Made by a program: the position numbers and the translations under genes
Assembly (NCBI GenBank): GCA_002633005.1
Contig: NMRA01000469.1
Coordinates: forward strand, 269,873-333,872
From: Phoronis australis
Taxonomy: Eukaryota; Phoronida; Phoronidae
Direction of reading: 5' to 3'
Length of the DNA: 64,000 nt
Notes under the pieces: generated by a model
Databases searched by the model: none
Told to the model about the DNA's origin: nothing
The model's input: the letters and a program-made list of their open reading frames with translations, nothing else
Shown: one piece after another, positions 10,401 to 20,171 of the stretch
How positions within the stretch are numbered: position 1 is the first letter of the stretch
Layout of the letters: each line of letters starts with the position of its first letter

Positions 10401-11394
10401 TCCGCATATCCCATGTTCACGCGACTTGCTTACAACTCATCAGGAGGGCTGTTCTCGGTTAGTGTTCTTTTGAACTTGGATTTGGTAACAACCAAATAAC
10501 AGTCGCATTATTAATAAGAGTTGCTTTGTATTTGCCAGGTATCTGCCGAGAAGTGTAAAAACTCAGCTCGCATTCGTTGGAAATTCAAGGTCGCATTTTG
10601 CGATTTGATACGAGCAGACAAAAATCTTAGCTCGCGTTTGCAAATTTCAGGTCGCAAATGCTACCAGCAGCTCGTCATGTCGAGCACTGCACTTTTGTGG
10701 TCACCGCTTGCAATCCAAGTGGAGCTCTGCGTGGTCACTGGTCGTCTGCGCACTACAGTTCTAACTAACTAACAAGAACGCAGGATGGCACGGATCTATT
10801 ACTCAGCAATTTTGTAAATTTAATTGTGAATGACTAATCTGAGGGCAACAGAACATTTGTTGAGATCATCCGCTGTTATGAAGTTTTTACCGTCATTTGG
10901 CGATGTGACGATAAAGCTCTTTGAAAAGTGCTATTCGTTCCGGGTACGTGTGTCATTTGGGGACTTAAATTGCAAGGTAAGATTAACCGCCCAGGGTGGT
11001 TGTCTGTCGTAATAAGCGCCCATGTTCAGTTAACTGCCCACCCTGGATTTCTTGAAATTTCACGTTTAAGCGCCCATTTCTGGTTAACCGCCCAACCCCG
11101 ATTTTTTGGGTTTGCCAATTTAACTGCCGAGGGCGATAACCCGAACGTTTACGGTAAATGAAATTAAGTGGGAAAGAATATGCAGGTGGAATTGACCATC
11201 ATGACACGGAATTTTGTCTTGTTTGTTTTTAGCTGGTACTATACTTACCACTAGCTCCCATCACAGCCAACATATCTCCAGGAATTGCTATGCCATTGAC
11301 ATCCTTTAATATGTCTTTCTTGCCAATTGTCAGGTGGATATTTTTGAAACATAGCTCCATCTTTCCAACATGTGGCTTAGACAGAGAAAGAATG
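4301..11394 (-). CDS. ABCG-family half-transporter, two consecutive internal exons
   Basis: Two exons, 11394-11249 and 4470-4301, splice in phase (one base carried over). Together they encode the start of a White/ABCG-type nucleotide-binding domain: a beta-strand block (MELCFKNIHLTIGKKDIL), the Walker A P-loop GASGSGKTT split exactly by the intron, and the Q-loop region YVLQQDLLF followed by NLTVRETL. ABCG proteins are half-size transporters with the ATPase domain before six membrane segments; they export sterols, lipids or xenobiotics. The ABC signature, Walker B and membrane domain are missing, and no matching exon was found between 189 and 4300. The rest therefore lies outside the window, or the gene is truncated. 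The exact ABCG subfamily cannot be named from about 100 residues. Confidence 0.85.
4471..6975. other. ABCG intron, distal part, no gene
   Basis: AT-rich intron. 6240-6700 holds worn fragments related to the CTCF-like-module repeat (tttaggaggcaaagcagtgg near 6300; cactagatggcaaag near 6540). 5510-5900 is richer in CG and repeats a GCCACGGTG..CAC motif (5541 and 5833 areas), but no clear element boundary is seen. 6700-6900 has nothing recognisable. Confidence 0.5.
6976..9095 (+). repeat. Dispersed repeat, copy 2 (longest), with phased CTCF-like cores
   Basis: 5' signature acaagagcaacgcggagcg at 6976 and 3' signature gatgacagcataatgc ending near 9093. From 7745 to 8936 CCACTAG-type cores recur at 7745, 7905, 8049, 8194, 8353, 8495, 8631, 8792 and 8936 (spacing 136-161 bp). 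Best matches to the vertebrate CTCF core are at 8049, 8194, 8353 and 8792. The 5' third (6976-7330) has more decayed cores (near 7105, 7170 and 7248). It sits wholly inside the ABCG intron. Confidence 0.85.
9122..9199 (+). repeat. Array of GGTCGCA cores at about 20-bp spacing
   Basis: Cores ggtcgca or gctcgca begin at 9122, 9153, 9173 and 9193, with an inverted core (tgcgacc) at 9132, separated by AT-rich spacers. A second array of the same core is at 10566-10656. The module follows directly on the 3' end of the large repeat. Confidence 0.7.
9200..10565. other. ABCG intron segment between two GGTCGCA arrays
   Basis: A stretch with more CG dinucleotides than its surroundings. One plus-strand frame is nearly open from 9969 to 10772, broken only by stops at 10230-10232, 10497-10499 and a cluster near 10510. 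Its translation is not recognised, lacks a plausible ATG at the start, and may be a decayed element ORF. Direct-orientation GGTCGCA arrays on both sides suggest that the whole 9.1-10.7 kb stretch is one inserted element. Confidence 0.35.
10566..10656 (+). repeat. Second array of GGTCGCA/GCTCGC cores
   Basis: Cores start at 10566, 10589, 10630 and 10650, with inverted half-cores near 10597 and 10611. The spacing is again close to 20-23 bp or double that. Same family as 9122-9199. Confidence 0.65.
10987..11130 (+). repeat. 54-bp-period array of CCGCCCA/GCGCCCA cores
   Basis: Cores begin at 10987, 11016, 11034, 11070, 11088 and 11124. From 11016 on the steps are exactly 18, 36, 18 and 36 bp, i.e. 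a 54-bp unit with two cores 18 bp apart. The same family recurs at 61586-61664 and 62750-62806 in LPCAT3 introns. Confidence 0.75.
11249..11394 (-). CDS. ABCG exon with first half of Walker A
   Basis: 146 bases. Acceptor ttgttttcag|CATTC (AG at 11396-11395); donor AGT G|GTAAGTA (GT at 11248-11247). It begins with the last base of a codon, so it is either preceded by another coding exon, or translation starts at the internal ATG (11360-11358) just before the first beta strand. It ends ...DMLAVMGAS-G. No upstream coding exon was recognised between 11395 and 15055. Confidence 0.85.
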
Positions 11395-11402
11395 CTGAAA
11401 AC

Positions 11403-12035
11403 AAAGACACACACATTTCAAAGGTCATATGAAAACAAAGACTCGGACATGTCGTGGGTCACATGAAAACAAAGGCACAGACATGTCACAGGACACATGA
11501 AGACAAAGACAAAGACATGTCACAGGTCACATGAAGACAGACACAGCTATGTCAGAGGTCACATGAAAACAAAGGCACAGACATGTCACAAGTCACATGA
11601 AGACAAAGACAAAGACAGGTCACAGGTCACATGAAGACAGACACAGCCATGTCAGAGGTCACATGAAGACAAAGGCACAGACATGTCACAGGTCACATGA
11701 AGACAAAGAAACAGACATGTCACAGATCACATGAAGACAAAGACACAGACATGTCACAGGTCACATGAAGACAGACACAGCGATGTCAGAGGTCACATGA
11801 AGACAAAGACAGACATACCACAGGTCACATCAAGACAAAGACACAGACATGTCTTAGGTCACATGAAGACAAAGACACAGACATGTTACACGTCACATGA
11901 GGACAATGACAAAGTCATGTCACAGGTCACATGAAGACAAAGACACAGACATGACACAGCTCACATGAAGACAGACAAAGACATGTCATACGTCACATGA
12001 AGACAAAGACACAGACATGTCGCCGATCACATGAA
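11403..12035. repeat. 34-bp minisatellite (CACATGAAGACAAAGACACAG unit)
   Basis: About 18 imperfect copies of a roughly 34-bp unit containing gtcacatgaagac and acagacatgtcac. Shorter variants missing part of the aaagac stretch recur, suggesting a higher-order pattern. The array begins within ten bases of the upstream edge of the ABCG exon, and the exon's acceptor tract resembles a diverged unit. Each unit carries a CACATG E-box-like hexamer. Confidence 0.9.
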
Positions 12036-13060
12036 CATCCGGTGGGGACCTGTACTTTGTGTTCAGACTGGTTATGAGGAGTATGGCGTCGCCATGATCA
12101 ATTTGAGGTAGGGAATACAACACCAGTGAAACAAAATTGTCTTTAAAATGTAGAAATCGATCCCATATTTAATTAGACACAGTTCTGCCAAATAGCTTAA
12201 GGGTTGTGGCAAGCGCTAAATGCTTCTCATGTTGGTGTGACCAGGAATGACAGCCCAGTGCGGCTTGGTAGCCGTGGTGTCGTGAAATAATCAGGAATAC
12301 GGGTGAAAGTTCGTTATAAAATAATGCATTATGCCACTGATTTAATACATTTCATAATTTATCAGTAATATCTTATGAAGACGCGTGCATGTATTGCAAA
12401 TGTTTCAGCTAAAAGTGTGCTTGATTAACAAAGATATGGAAAGTATAAATTAGGCAGTCAGACAAATGAGTGTACGGCTTGCCTCAGCCAACTGTAGGCT
12501 AGTCATGAGTAACTGTACAAACTCGTCAGTGAGCTGGTAAATAATTAATGAAATTTTAATCAGAAAAGACTGTTTAACTTGATAATTACCTACAGTTCTT
12601 GAAGATTATAGTACCAATGGTGACTAGAGAAAGATTGCATGTATTTGCAATATATTGTAATGGCTTTAAAAAGTGAGAACACAGATAAGAAGCGTACATA
12701 AGGTCATTGTCATTAATCATTTTGAATAAAGTGAAAATGATGTAAAAACAATTTACAATTTTTTCAGATTAAAGAACTTCAAATGCTGTCACTGCTGTGT
12801 TGGCACAGATCACTTTGTTGAAGTAATAGGCTACAGCATGGAAAATCATGCCGATCAAGTAAAAAGGATTAGGTATCTACCATTGCAAGAACACAGCGGT
12901 TTAGAATGTTTCTGAGTAATAAAGTTATGGGTGCACTCCCAACAGTGCTTTGGAGGAAGGCTCCAAAATTGTGCCAAACCAGTTCAAGGAAAAGATATCT
13001 ATACGAGATTAAGAGTTTGATCACAAGAGTCCATTTAAGAAAAAATCAAAAGTAGAATGA
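12036..13060. other. No confident gene
   Basis: Mostly featureless. At 12775-12915 one plus frame reads a short cysteine-rich stretch (KCCHCCVGTDHF) ending at a stop. It lies just upstream of the transposon-like ORF below and could belong to the same decayed element. Confidence 0.4.
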
Positions 13061-13504
13061 GAAGGCCAAGATGAAGAATTCGCCGAGCGAAAACATTGTG
13101 AAAGGGAGACAGATTTGGAAGCACGGGAACACAAAGCGATAAAAGAAATGTGTGATGTCACACCACAGATGATCGATGCTTTGAAAACGACAGGAAAGTC
13201 AGACACCTGGGTCAAGTTTAATAGGATGATAGCGGATGGCACGTTCCCCATAGACAATATAATGTTCTTACTCTTTTTAGATGTGGCAGACTGGTTTACC
13301 CTTGACAACACCATAACAATGAGGTACTTGAACGACATTGTAAAGTTTTGGCAGATCGGATACGAACTTTTCCACGGAAGATTTTTGAGATTCATGTCAG
13401 GGTTCAAGCATATCGGAATGAAATCTGGTGGAGACCCATTAGAATCGAAAATAAACTTTGCCGTTCCAAACGTTAAGCTTCGTCGAAAGTGGATAAGTCT
13501 ATAA
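13061..13504 (+). pseudogene. Transposon-like ORF fragment, unassigned family
   Basis: Open for 147 codons between an in-frame stop (13058-13060) and TAA (13502-13504), with no good ATG at the front. It reads as a charged helix (EFAERKHCERETDLEAREHK) followed by a compact hydrophobic/aromatic domain containing NIMFLLFLDVADWF, TMRY, VKFWQIGYELF and RFLRFMSGFKH. This is clearly protein-like. It resembles a domain seen in repetitive, uncharacterised ORFs of cnidarians and other marine animals, which is why a mobile-element origin is preferred. A longer minus-strand ORF (13021-13599) covers the same bases but looks like its shadow. Confidence 0.5.
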
Positions 13505-13741
13505 CTCCTGGAATTATTCATGAACCTGCTGACATCACTCCCAAAGCCAGTGCATGCCAGTTGAGCTTTGACAGCAGTTTTTGATTTTTTGAAATCCATT
13601 GGACACTTACGGAGTTATTTAAAATTTAGACCCTCAAAAATGTCTTTTTGGCTAAGGTGCATGTCCATCTACTTAGGTCTACAAAAGGCTCACTTATAGA
13701 CATAGTAATGCAATGCCACTGATACACATGTGGTTGGATAG

Positions 13742-13965
13742 ACAGTCACCACTGTCTCCAGCTGGCACAGTAGAGACGGTGTAGCTCTTATAGCAGCTTC
13801 ATACGCCGGAAGCTTTTCGGCGATCACACCAACTAAAACATCAAAGTCATGTTGTTATAAATACCTTTTTCACTGAGAGGGACACCTTAAGATGCCCTTC
13901 CAACTCGAACAAATATTCCTGTTATCAAACTTTTTCTTTGAGCGGACCCTATGTTCAAGACTACT
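13742..13965 (-). repeat. Inverted copy of the repeat at 16700-16925
   Basis: Read on the minus strand this matches 16700-16925 in order: TCGAACAAATA, AAGGTGTCC, GGTATTTATAACA, GTTTTAGTTGGTGTGA, AAGCTTCCGG, CTATAAGAGC and CCAGCTGGAGACAGTG. No ORF was seen in either copy. The two copies face each other across the gap. Confidence 0.75.
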
Positions 13966-15055
13966 CTCCCCTTCTGTGTTGGGCAAATCATAATAATGGT
14001 CCATATTCAGTGGCCACTTTTGGTGAAAAATGAACGTTGCCATATAACTGTAAAAGCTAGGTTATTTTAAAGTGCCATCATTCCAGGTTTGTAATCTAAA
14101 ATATTTTTGCAAAAGAATAGCCGAATAAAATTTTATGGCCAAATGCATCGCAGTTGCATAAAAGGGTATGTACACTTACAACTTGTGGTCACAGGCTCAC
14201 AGCCCACTTCTATCATGCAAAAATTCATAAGGTAGCTGTTAATTTAATAAGTTCTTGATCAAATTGAAAAAGTATCACATACTAAAGTAAGAACATTTAT
14301 TACCATGCTGATGAAGTTCAGAATGTCTTAACACAGTATAATGATTACTTCTTCTCTTGCAATATGATTCTTACAAAAGGTAACTACTTTTTTCAAAAAC
14401 TTTATTGGTGCTATTTGCCTAGTTTTCAACACATTCACCAGTTGGTCAAAATAGTTAAAGCAATGTTAGGCCCAGTGTTCAACTTGTAAACAGTAAAAAA
14501 TGGTACTGGTTGGGGGGTACATACACTACGCACAGTCAATCAACGTCAAATTATGACTTAGTTACAAATGTATGCGATGATCTTGAGTTTTGTGCTGCCT
14601 CTACTAGTTGTTTTGTAGCAAATTGTCTTGAGAGATAGAGAACCTGCCTCTGCAACATCAGTTGTCACATGACATGTCTTCTAGGATGTTCCTAGCCAAG
14701 ACCTGTGTGGCATTTTATTTCCCTCAAATTTAATAATGTCCATTGTTTTTTGTTTTTTTATCAGACTGGATGCATTTTGGAAATATCAGGATTGTTCATG
14801 AGAACAGCAGTATGTAAAAATACTTGTGGTCAATACTTTATAGCACAGAGGTTGGAGGTTCGTACACTACACAGGGGTACGGACATTACATTTCAATGAC
14901 TTGTCAGGTTTATAAAAAATACTTAGAATCTACTGAGAGTTAGTTCACTTACCAAATCTATTCAAAGAGAACAAACAAAAAGTACAGCATAAATGTGTAT
15001 ATCTGTCTATCATTCTTTGAAAGCAGGCACTTGTTAAAATATAGGGGTACATACA
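13966..15055. other. No gene; region running into the assembly gap
   Basis: AT-rich. A short string like ggggtacatacacta recurs near 14515, 14860 and 15044, the last running into the gap, so the gap may hide more of a diverged tandem repeat. No exon recognised. Confidence 0.45.
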
Positions 15056-15646
15056 NNNNNNNNNNNNNNNNNNNNNNNNNNNNNNNNNNNNNNNNNNNNN
15101 NNNNNNNNNNNNNNNNNNNNNNNNNNNNNNNNNNNNNNNNNNNNNNNNNNNNNNNNNNNNNNNNNNNNNNNNNNNNNNNNNNNNNNNNNNNNNNNNNNNN
15201 NNNNNNNNNNNNNNNNNNNNNNNNNNNNNNNNNNNNNNNNNNNNNNNNNNNNNNNNNNNNNNNNNNNNNNNNNNNNNNNNNNNNNNNNNNNNNNNNNNNN
15301 NNNNNNNNNNNNNNNNNNNNNNNNNNNNNNNNNNNNNNNNNNNNNNNNNNNNNNNNNNNNNNNNNNNNNNNNNNNNNNNNNNNNNNNNNNNNNNNNNNNN
15401 NNNNNNNNNNNNNNNNNNNNNNNNNNNNNNNNNNNNNNNNNNNNNNNNNNNNNNNNNNNNNNNNNNNNNNNNNNNNNNNNNNNNNNNNNNNNNNNNNNNN
15501 NNNNNNNNNNNNNNNNNNNNNNNNNNNNNNNNNNNNNNNNNNNNNNNNNNNNNNNNNNNNNNNNNNNNNNNNNNNNNNNNNNNNNNNNNNNNNNNNNNNN
15601 NNNNNNNNNNNNNNNNNNNNNNNNNNNNNNNNNNNNNNNNNNNNNN
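15056..15646. other. Assembly gap (591 Ns)
   Basis: Continuous Ns. Any ORF drawn across this stretch is an artefact. Confidence 1.
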
Positions 15647-15804
15647 ACTACCACGAGACGCCATTGAAAATCCCACCACGCTGTCCCGCTGTCCCAGATG
15701 CCCCGGCAATGTTGACAATTTACGTTCCTCCGAAACATAAAGAGCAACTTCCGCTTTTCGAGGTGAACGTCGTTTGCAACGACGAGGTAAGAAAGGAATT
15801 TGCC

Positions 15805-15904
15805 GCGGAAATTTTATATCAAATCCGATTTTTTTACGCGGAAATATTATAAAAAAAGCGGAAAACACATTTGAAAAAAGCGGAAATCCGCGTTTCCGCG
15901 GAAA
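15805..15904 (+). repeat. Array of GCGGAAA cores
   Basis: Cores gcggaaa begin at 15805, 15838, 15858, 15880 and 15898, with an inverted core (tttccgc) at 15893; spacers are AT-rich. Steps are 33, 20, 22 and 18 bp, close to the GGTCGCA array at 9122 although the core sequence is unrelated. Confidence 0.7.
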
Positions 15905-15914
15905 ATTCCAAACC

Positions 15915-16345
15915 CTGATCATTATTAGATTTTGCACTTTCTATTATTTCCATCTTCCGTTACTAGATTTTACGCAAATTTGTAATCAATCTCATTATTC
16001 CAGTCTATACTATTTTTAATTTTCCACAAATTTTCTTGTCTATACCATTATTCCCTAGAATTTGCTGTTTTGCATTATTATTCCATCCAATATCATTATT
16101 AGACTTTACCTAAATTTGTAATCAATATTATTATTCCAGTCTATACTATGTTTAAATTTCCACCGTCTATACCATTATTCCATTCTATTTAACTTTTCCG
16201 ACAATTTCCGGTCTATACTATTATTCTATTTTTCTATTGGCAAAAATGTTGGGTCCATACCATTATTAGAGTCTCTACTATTACTAAAAATCATGAAATT
16301 TTCCAGTCTATAGGCCTACTATTATTGCTGTCACTAAAAGTACTC
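15915..16345. repeat. Degenerate AT-rich tandem repeat
   Basis: Repeated variants of 'tctatac(t/c)attattcca' and 'ttgtaatcaat' with irregular period; the phrase aatttgtaatcaat occurs near 15977 and 16113 (about 136 bp apart). No coding potential. Confidence 0.65.
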
Positions 16346-16562
16346 AGAACTCCAGAGGAGCCTGGTCCTTGTGTTTGGACTCATCTATTCAGGTAGGCCA
16401 ACGCCTACCTGCACATCTATAAAAGATTTTGCGTATGAATAAAGCATCAGTAGTTGTGTCACAAGAGCCTCGTGTTATGGTTTGCAGGTCAGTTGAGGTT
16501 TTGTTGTTGTGCGAGCTAGTCTATTCGCCGCCGCGTGTGCGACTTAGGTCCGCCACACCCTC

Positions 16563-16683
16563 GTTCAGTTCCCAAAATCGGTAACTGGCCATTTTTACAC
16601 TGCTCACGCCAGGGGATATGACGTCATACCACCTACCACGCACAGGGTTAAAAATGGCCAGTTTCCGATTTGGGGAACTGAAT
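16563..16683. mobile_element. Small inverted-repeat (MITE-like) hairpin
   Basis: Arms 16563-16596 and 16650-16683 (34 bases each) are near-perfect reverse complements (three mismatches by eye), beginning gttcagttcccaaaatcgg and facing aaaaatggccagttt. The 53-base centre contains TGACGTCA. There is no coding capacity. Confidence 0.75.
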
Positions 16684-16699
16684 GAAGGACTGCTCGAAC

Positions 16700-16925
16700 A
16701 AAAAGTTTGATAACGGGCGGGAGTATTTGTTCGAGATGGAAGGAATTAAAGACACCGATGGCCTCCTAAGGTGTCCCCCTATGCGCAAAAGGTATTTATA
16801 ACAATGTGGCTTTGATGTTTTAGTTGGTGTGAGGCATAATTCGCCAAAAAGCTTCCGGAGTATGAAGCTCCTATAAGAGCAACACCAGCTCTACTGAACC
16901 AGCTGGAGACAGTGATCACTGTTTA
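16700..16925 (+). repeat. Partner copy of the inverted repeat at 13742-13965
   Basis: Same family as 13742-13965 in opposite orientation, starting directly after the hairpin at 16563-16683. It could be an arm of a larger element whose interior is the gap and the AT-rich array. Confidence 0.7.
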
Positions 16926-19900
16926 GTGCTACTAATAGTGGTGATACAACGGTACCAACGTCAACGAGGCAATCACTGAATAACTTGCCAAAACTCAGCT
17001 CAAACAGTTTAAATGTTGGTTTACCGACTGCTGCTAGAGTGAATAACGTGAACAAGCCTTGAACTTTACGTTTCCAAACCATTTCGCAATCGATGCTGTA
17101 TCATTGGCCGTGTCGTCACTGTCGTGTGGCCGTGGGTACGTTGCAGAACAAGGACAGGTCGACAGGTGTAAATTTATGCTAATGAGTTATGATATCGATT
17201 ATAGCAATACGAAATACTCTCAAGCAAGGTATGCACGATGCACGGTAGCCGGTAGGCGGGTAGGCCTATATTATTATACTTTTAGACCATTGTTTACAAT
17301 CCGATTCCATTAACGTACATACTTGATATTAATATTTTCTGTTCTGAATCCTCTCGACAGTGTGATTATGGTGATTCCAAAAATGTATCACTCTTACCGA
17401 TTAGGCTCTTCTTATTCATACACATTCACTGTTTTTACGAAGTGTTCAATCTGCGGCCATAGCAAAACTGCGACACCTCTTGGCAGGAATGATAACTACA
17501 ACGATCACGCGTGTGTAAGACCCCAAAATCAAAATTGGCTAGTGCCGTGGCATGTTAGGGAAACTCTGAGTAAAAAACAGTAATAATCATTTATAAAGGA
17601 TTGCCTCTTCAAAACTTCTTTACAAAAACAAGAGAGTGTGTGTTCTCGGTTCCAAGTATTCCAAGTTCACGCATAGCAGCAAGACGAAAGAGATGATTAG
17701 CTTAGTTGACAAAGATAGTATTTGTCATTGAGCAAGACCGTCTCGTACGCGAGCCCAGTCACCAGGTGGAGAGACCGTCTCGTTAAAAGACGTTCTCTGG
17801 TGGAGGGATAGCTCAGTCAGTCAGAGACCGGTATCGTTTATTTTGGAGTCAGTTTCAGTTGGCTTCGCCAGCTGCGTGCCTGACCAACTAGGTTTCCTTG
17901 GTACAGGCAGTTCAGTTTATGCATTTTGGCGAAAGACCGTGCAATGAAACCACCAGGCAACCAAACGACCGTTTTTGTGCTTCTCTTTTGTATAAATTCA
18001 GAAATTGCATTGCAAGGGACTGAGTTTCTTCAGGTTTCCAAACGATCTAGGCGAGAAATGTAAATTTATGCAGATGACGCGTGCGTTTTTTACAGTTAAA
18101 TAACAGTGTGTTCCTATACATAATTTACGTTTTCTGCATTTTCACTCGGGCAACTAAAATGTTAGTATGGTGAAACTAATAACACAAATTTTAGTCAAAA
18201 TTTCAGGCGTTGTTATAACTGTATGTCATATTACGTTTTGTCGACGTGGTATTGATTATTGTTTTTGGTTTGTTTACAAATTTAAATGTCCGATTAAACT
18301 AACGTACTCTTTCGCAAATAACAATTCTAGCTAGTATGGTCATACTCTTGATATTTTGCCATTAATTTTTATCTCTCGCTTTGAGGAAACGATGTCTCGG
18401 AGCACGATAAAATTTGGGCAAATCCATAGTGTATGCGTTGTTGCTATCCCTCGGTCGCGGCAAGGGCGAACATAACAAAATTCAGATACACCTGTGCCTG
18501 CACTCCGAGGAGGTTCGGCACATTTCATGCGCGCTTCCGGGGGGGNGAGCCCCCCCCCCCATATTGAAGGCTAAGTGCGCGCATGCATTTTGCCCAAAAG
18601 CCGCAAAGCAAATAAGACATATCGATTTTGTATTGAATCTACAGAAGTACTTATGTCTATGGTTGAATCTTTGTCACTAAAGCACGTGACAAAAAATTCC
18701 ACAGTGGCATCATACCAGAATAGGCATCAGCATAAATGTATACATTAGGTTAGGCCCTTACTTAGAGGCCATCAATGTAAAGAATCTCCATATTTTCTAC
18801 ATACGTTACGTTTTCTATCTCATTTTACAGGACACACCATAACTCCATCAGTCCAAATATCAATTCCCGAAATATTAGGGTTACCAGTGAGGTTTCGCAC
18901 AGCGACGTGAACGCGAATTTATTACCCATCAATACCGCATCATGCATGCCATTGTTGGCTGTGACGTAATCCCGATAGTGTTTGAGTATTTTACACAAAT
19001 ACAGGGAGATTCGCGTCGCTTTAAACCCGAAACCTGTGGCCCCTTTTTAATTCTTATTTGGTAAGACATCGAAAAGACTTTTATTTTGATAGGGTTCTCA
19101 TTCTTTCTTCTTTGCTTCAGTATGAAATGAACACAATTCTTTTGTCTATGAATGTTCTTAAAGTTTAGTTGCAAGAAAGCACTTTTTCCAAAATCCTTAT
19201 TCTGCTGAGGTTCGCTGGATATCATCGAACTAGAATGGATTTTGAACAGATATGATTTTGTGTTGTTAAATTTTTATATACTTAATTTACATGCATTTAT
19301 TTATGATAAACTCCAAATAAATTTCGCATTCTAAGAGTTGACCATTTTTCGCAGGAGTTCGTAGAAACGACTATTTCACATTCAACAAATACTTCTATCT
19401 AGCGGATGTGTACTACGACAACTGGACACCCTGAGCTCAGTTATTCAGTTCACGTTTACTTTCACGCTCGTGTAAAAATTTGGCTGTTGCGAAACCCATT
19501 TTTGTTACTGTATGCTGTAATGTGAATCGGCATGCGCAATGACGTATGCGTCATAATTCAGGTCCAAGTTTGCTTTGCGAAACCTCTCCATTAGTGAACT
19601 TGTAAAAAGCAAACAGTCGCTGCTTTTGTTTACCTCTCTTTAACACTGTTGACCTTGTGCACGCACTCGGATTCAAAACCAGGTTGTAGAGGACTGGCAA
19701 GTATCACAATTTTAAATATAGTATACAACAGTGACAGATCTACGGGGGCGGGGGGTTCAGGGGGCTTAAGCCCCCCTTGGGACAGGATAAGAAAAATAAA
19801 AATTAAAAAAACGATGCCAGCAAAATCGGAAAACGGCACCGCCAGCTTGGGTAAACTCCAAGTAAACCACCTCGAAAAAAATGAGGGATTCAGCCTGAAA

Positions 19901-20104
19901 ATATAATTTCTTGGCATTCTTATTTGCTGTAACGACGAAAAGAGACCCATTTCAAGTTTTCGTGGCTCATCGGCAAGTCGCGCGGAGTTCTATTGTGCGC
20001 GCACTTCCGTCGACATTTCTGAAGTAGCCAAGCAATTTAAAATGGATCTACCGCGGAAAAAGCAGATATATAGCTGGTTTTTAAAGGTATCTAACATCTG
20101 TAGT
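16926..20104. other. No gene; scattered repeat fragments
   Basis: 17640-17880 contains repeated gagaccgtctcg motifs and a tRNA-A-box-like string (gatagctcagtcagtcag), but no B box or cloverleaf. 18527-18590 is a GC-rich near-palindrome (gcgcgc ends around a G7-N-C11 core) with the single N at 18546. 19738-19785 has another palindromic core (gggggcttaagcccccc). No exon was recognised. Confidence 0.45.
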
Positions 20105-20171
20105 CTACGGCGCATCATAGGGGCTGGGGTGGCTATAGCCCCCACTTTTTTCATGCTGCGCCGCCCATGGT
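20105..20171. mobile_element. Short GC-rich palindromic element (GGGGGCTATAGCCCCC family)
   Basis: Outer near-inverted ends (cggcgca / tgcgccgcccatgg) enclose a central tggctatagccccca palindrome followed by acttttttca. Other copies: 33091-33163, 40539-40612 and a half copy at 44878-44918. No coding capacity; likely a tiny non-autonomous element. Confidence 0.65.

Noticed and set aside
11403-12035. CRISPR-like array
   Set aside because: Units are contiguous and imperfect, with no unique spacers; this is a eukaryotic minisatellite. The same holds for 30182, 44082, 51389 and 51620.
13021-13599. 192-codon minus-strand ORF
   Set aside because: It is antisense to the more protein-like plus-strand ORF (13061-13504), with basic low-complexity composition typical of a shadow frame.
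14945-15937. Long ORFs of 237-330 codons on both strands
   Set aside because: They only exist because the run of Ns has no stops; the real flanking codons are few and unrelated to each other.
17805-17880. tRNA-like gene (gatagctcagtcagtcag resembles an A box)
   Set aside because: No matching B box or acceptor/anticodon stems could be folded; at best a remnant of a tRNA-derived SINE.
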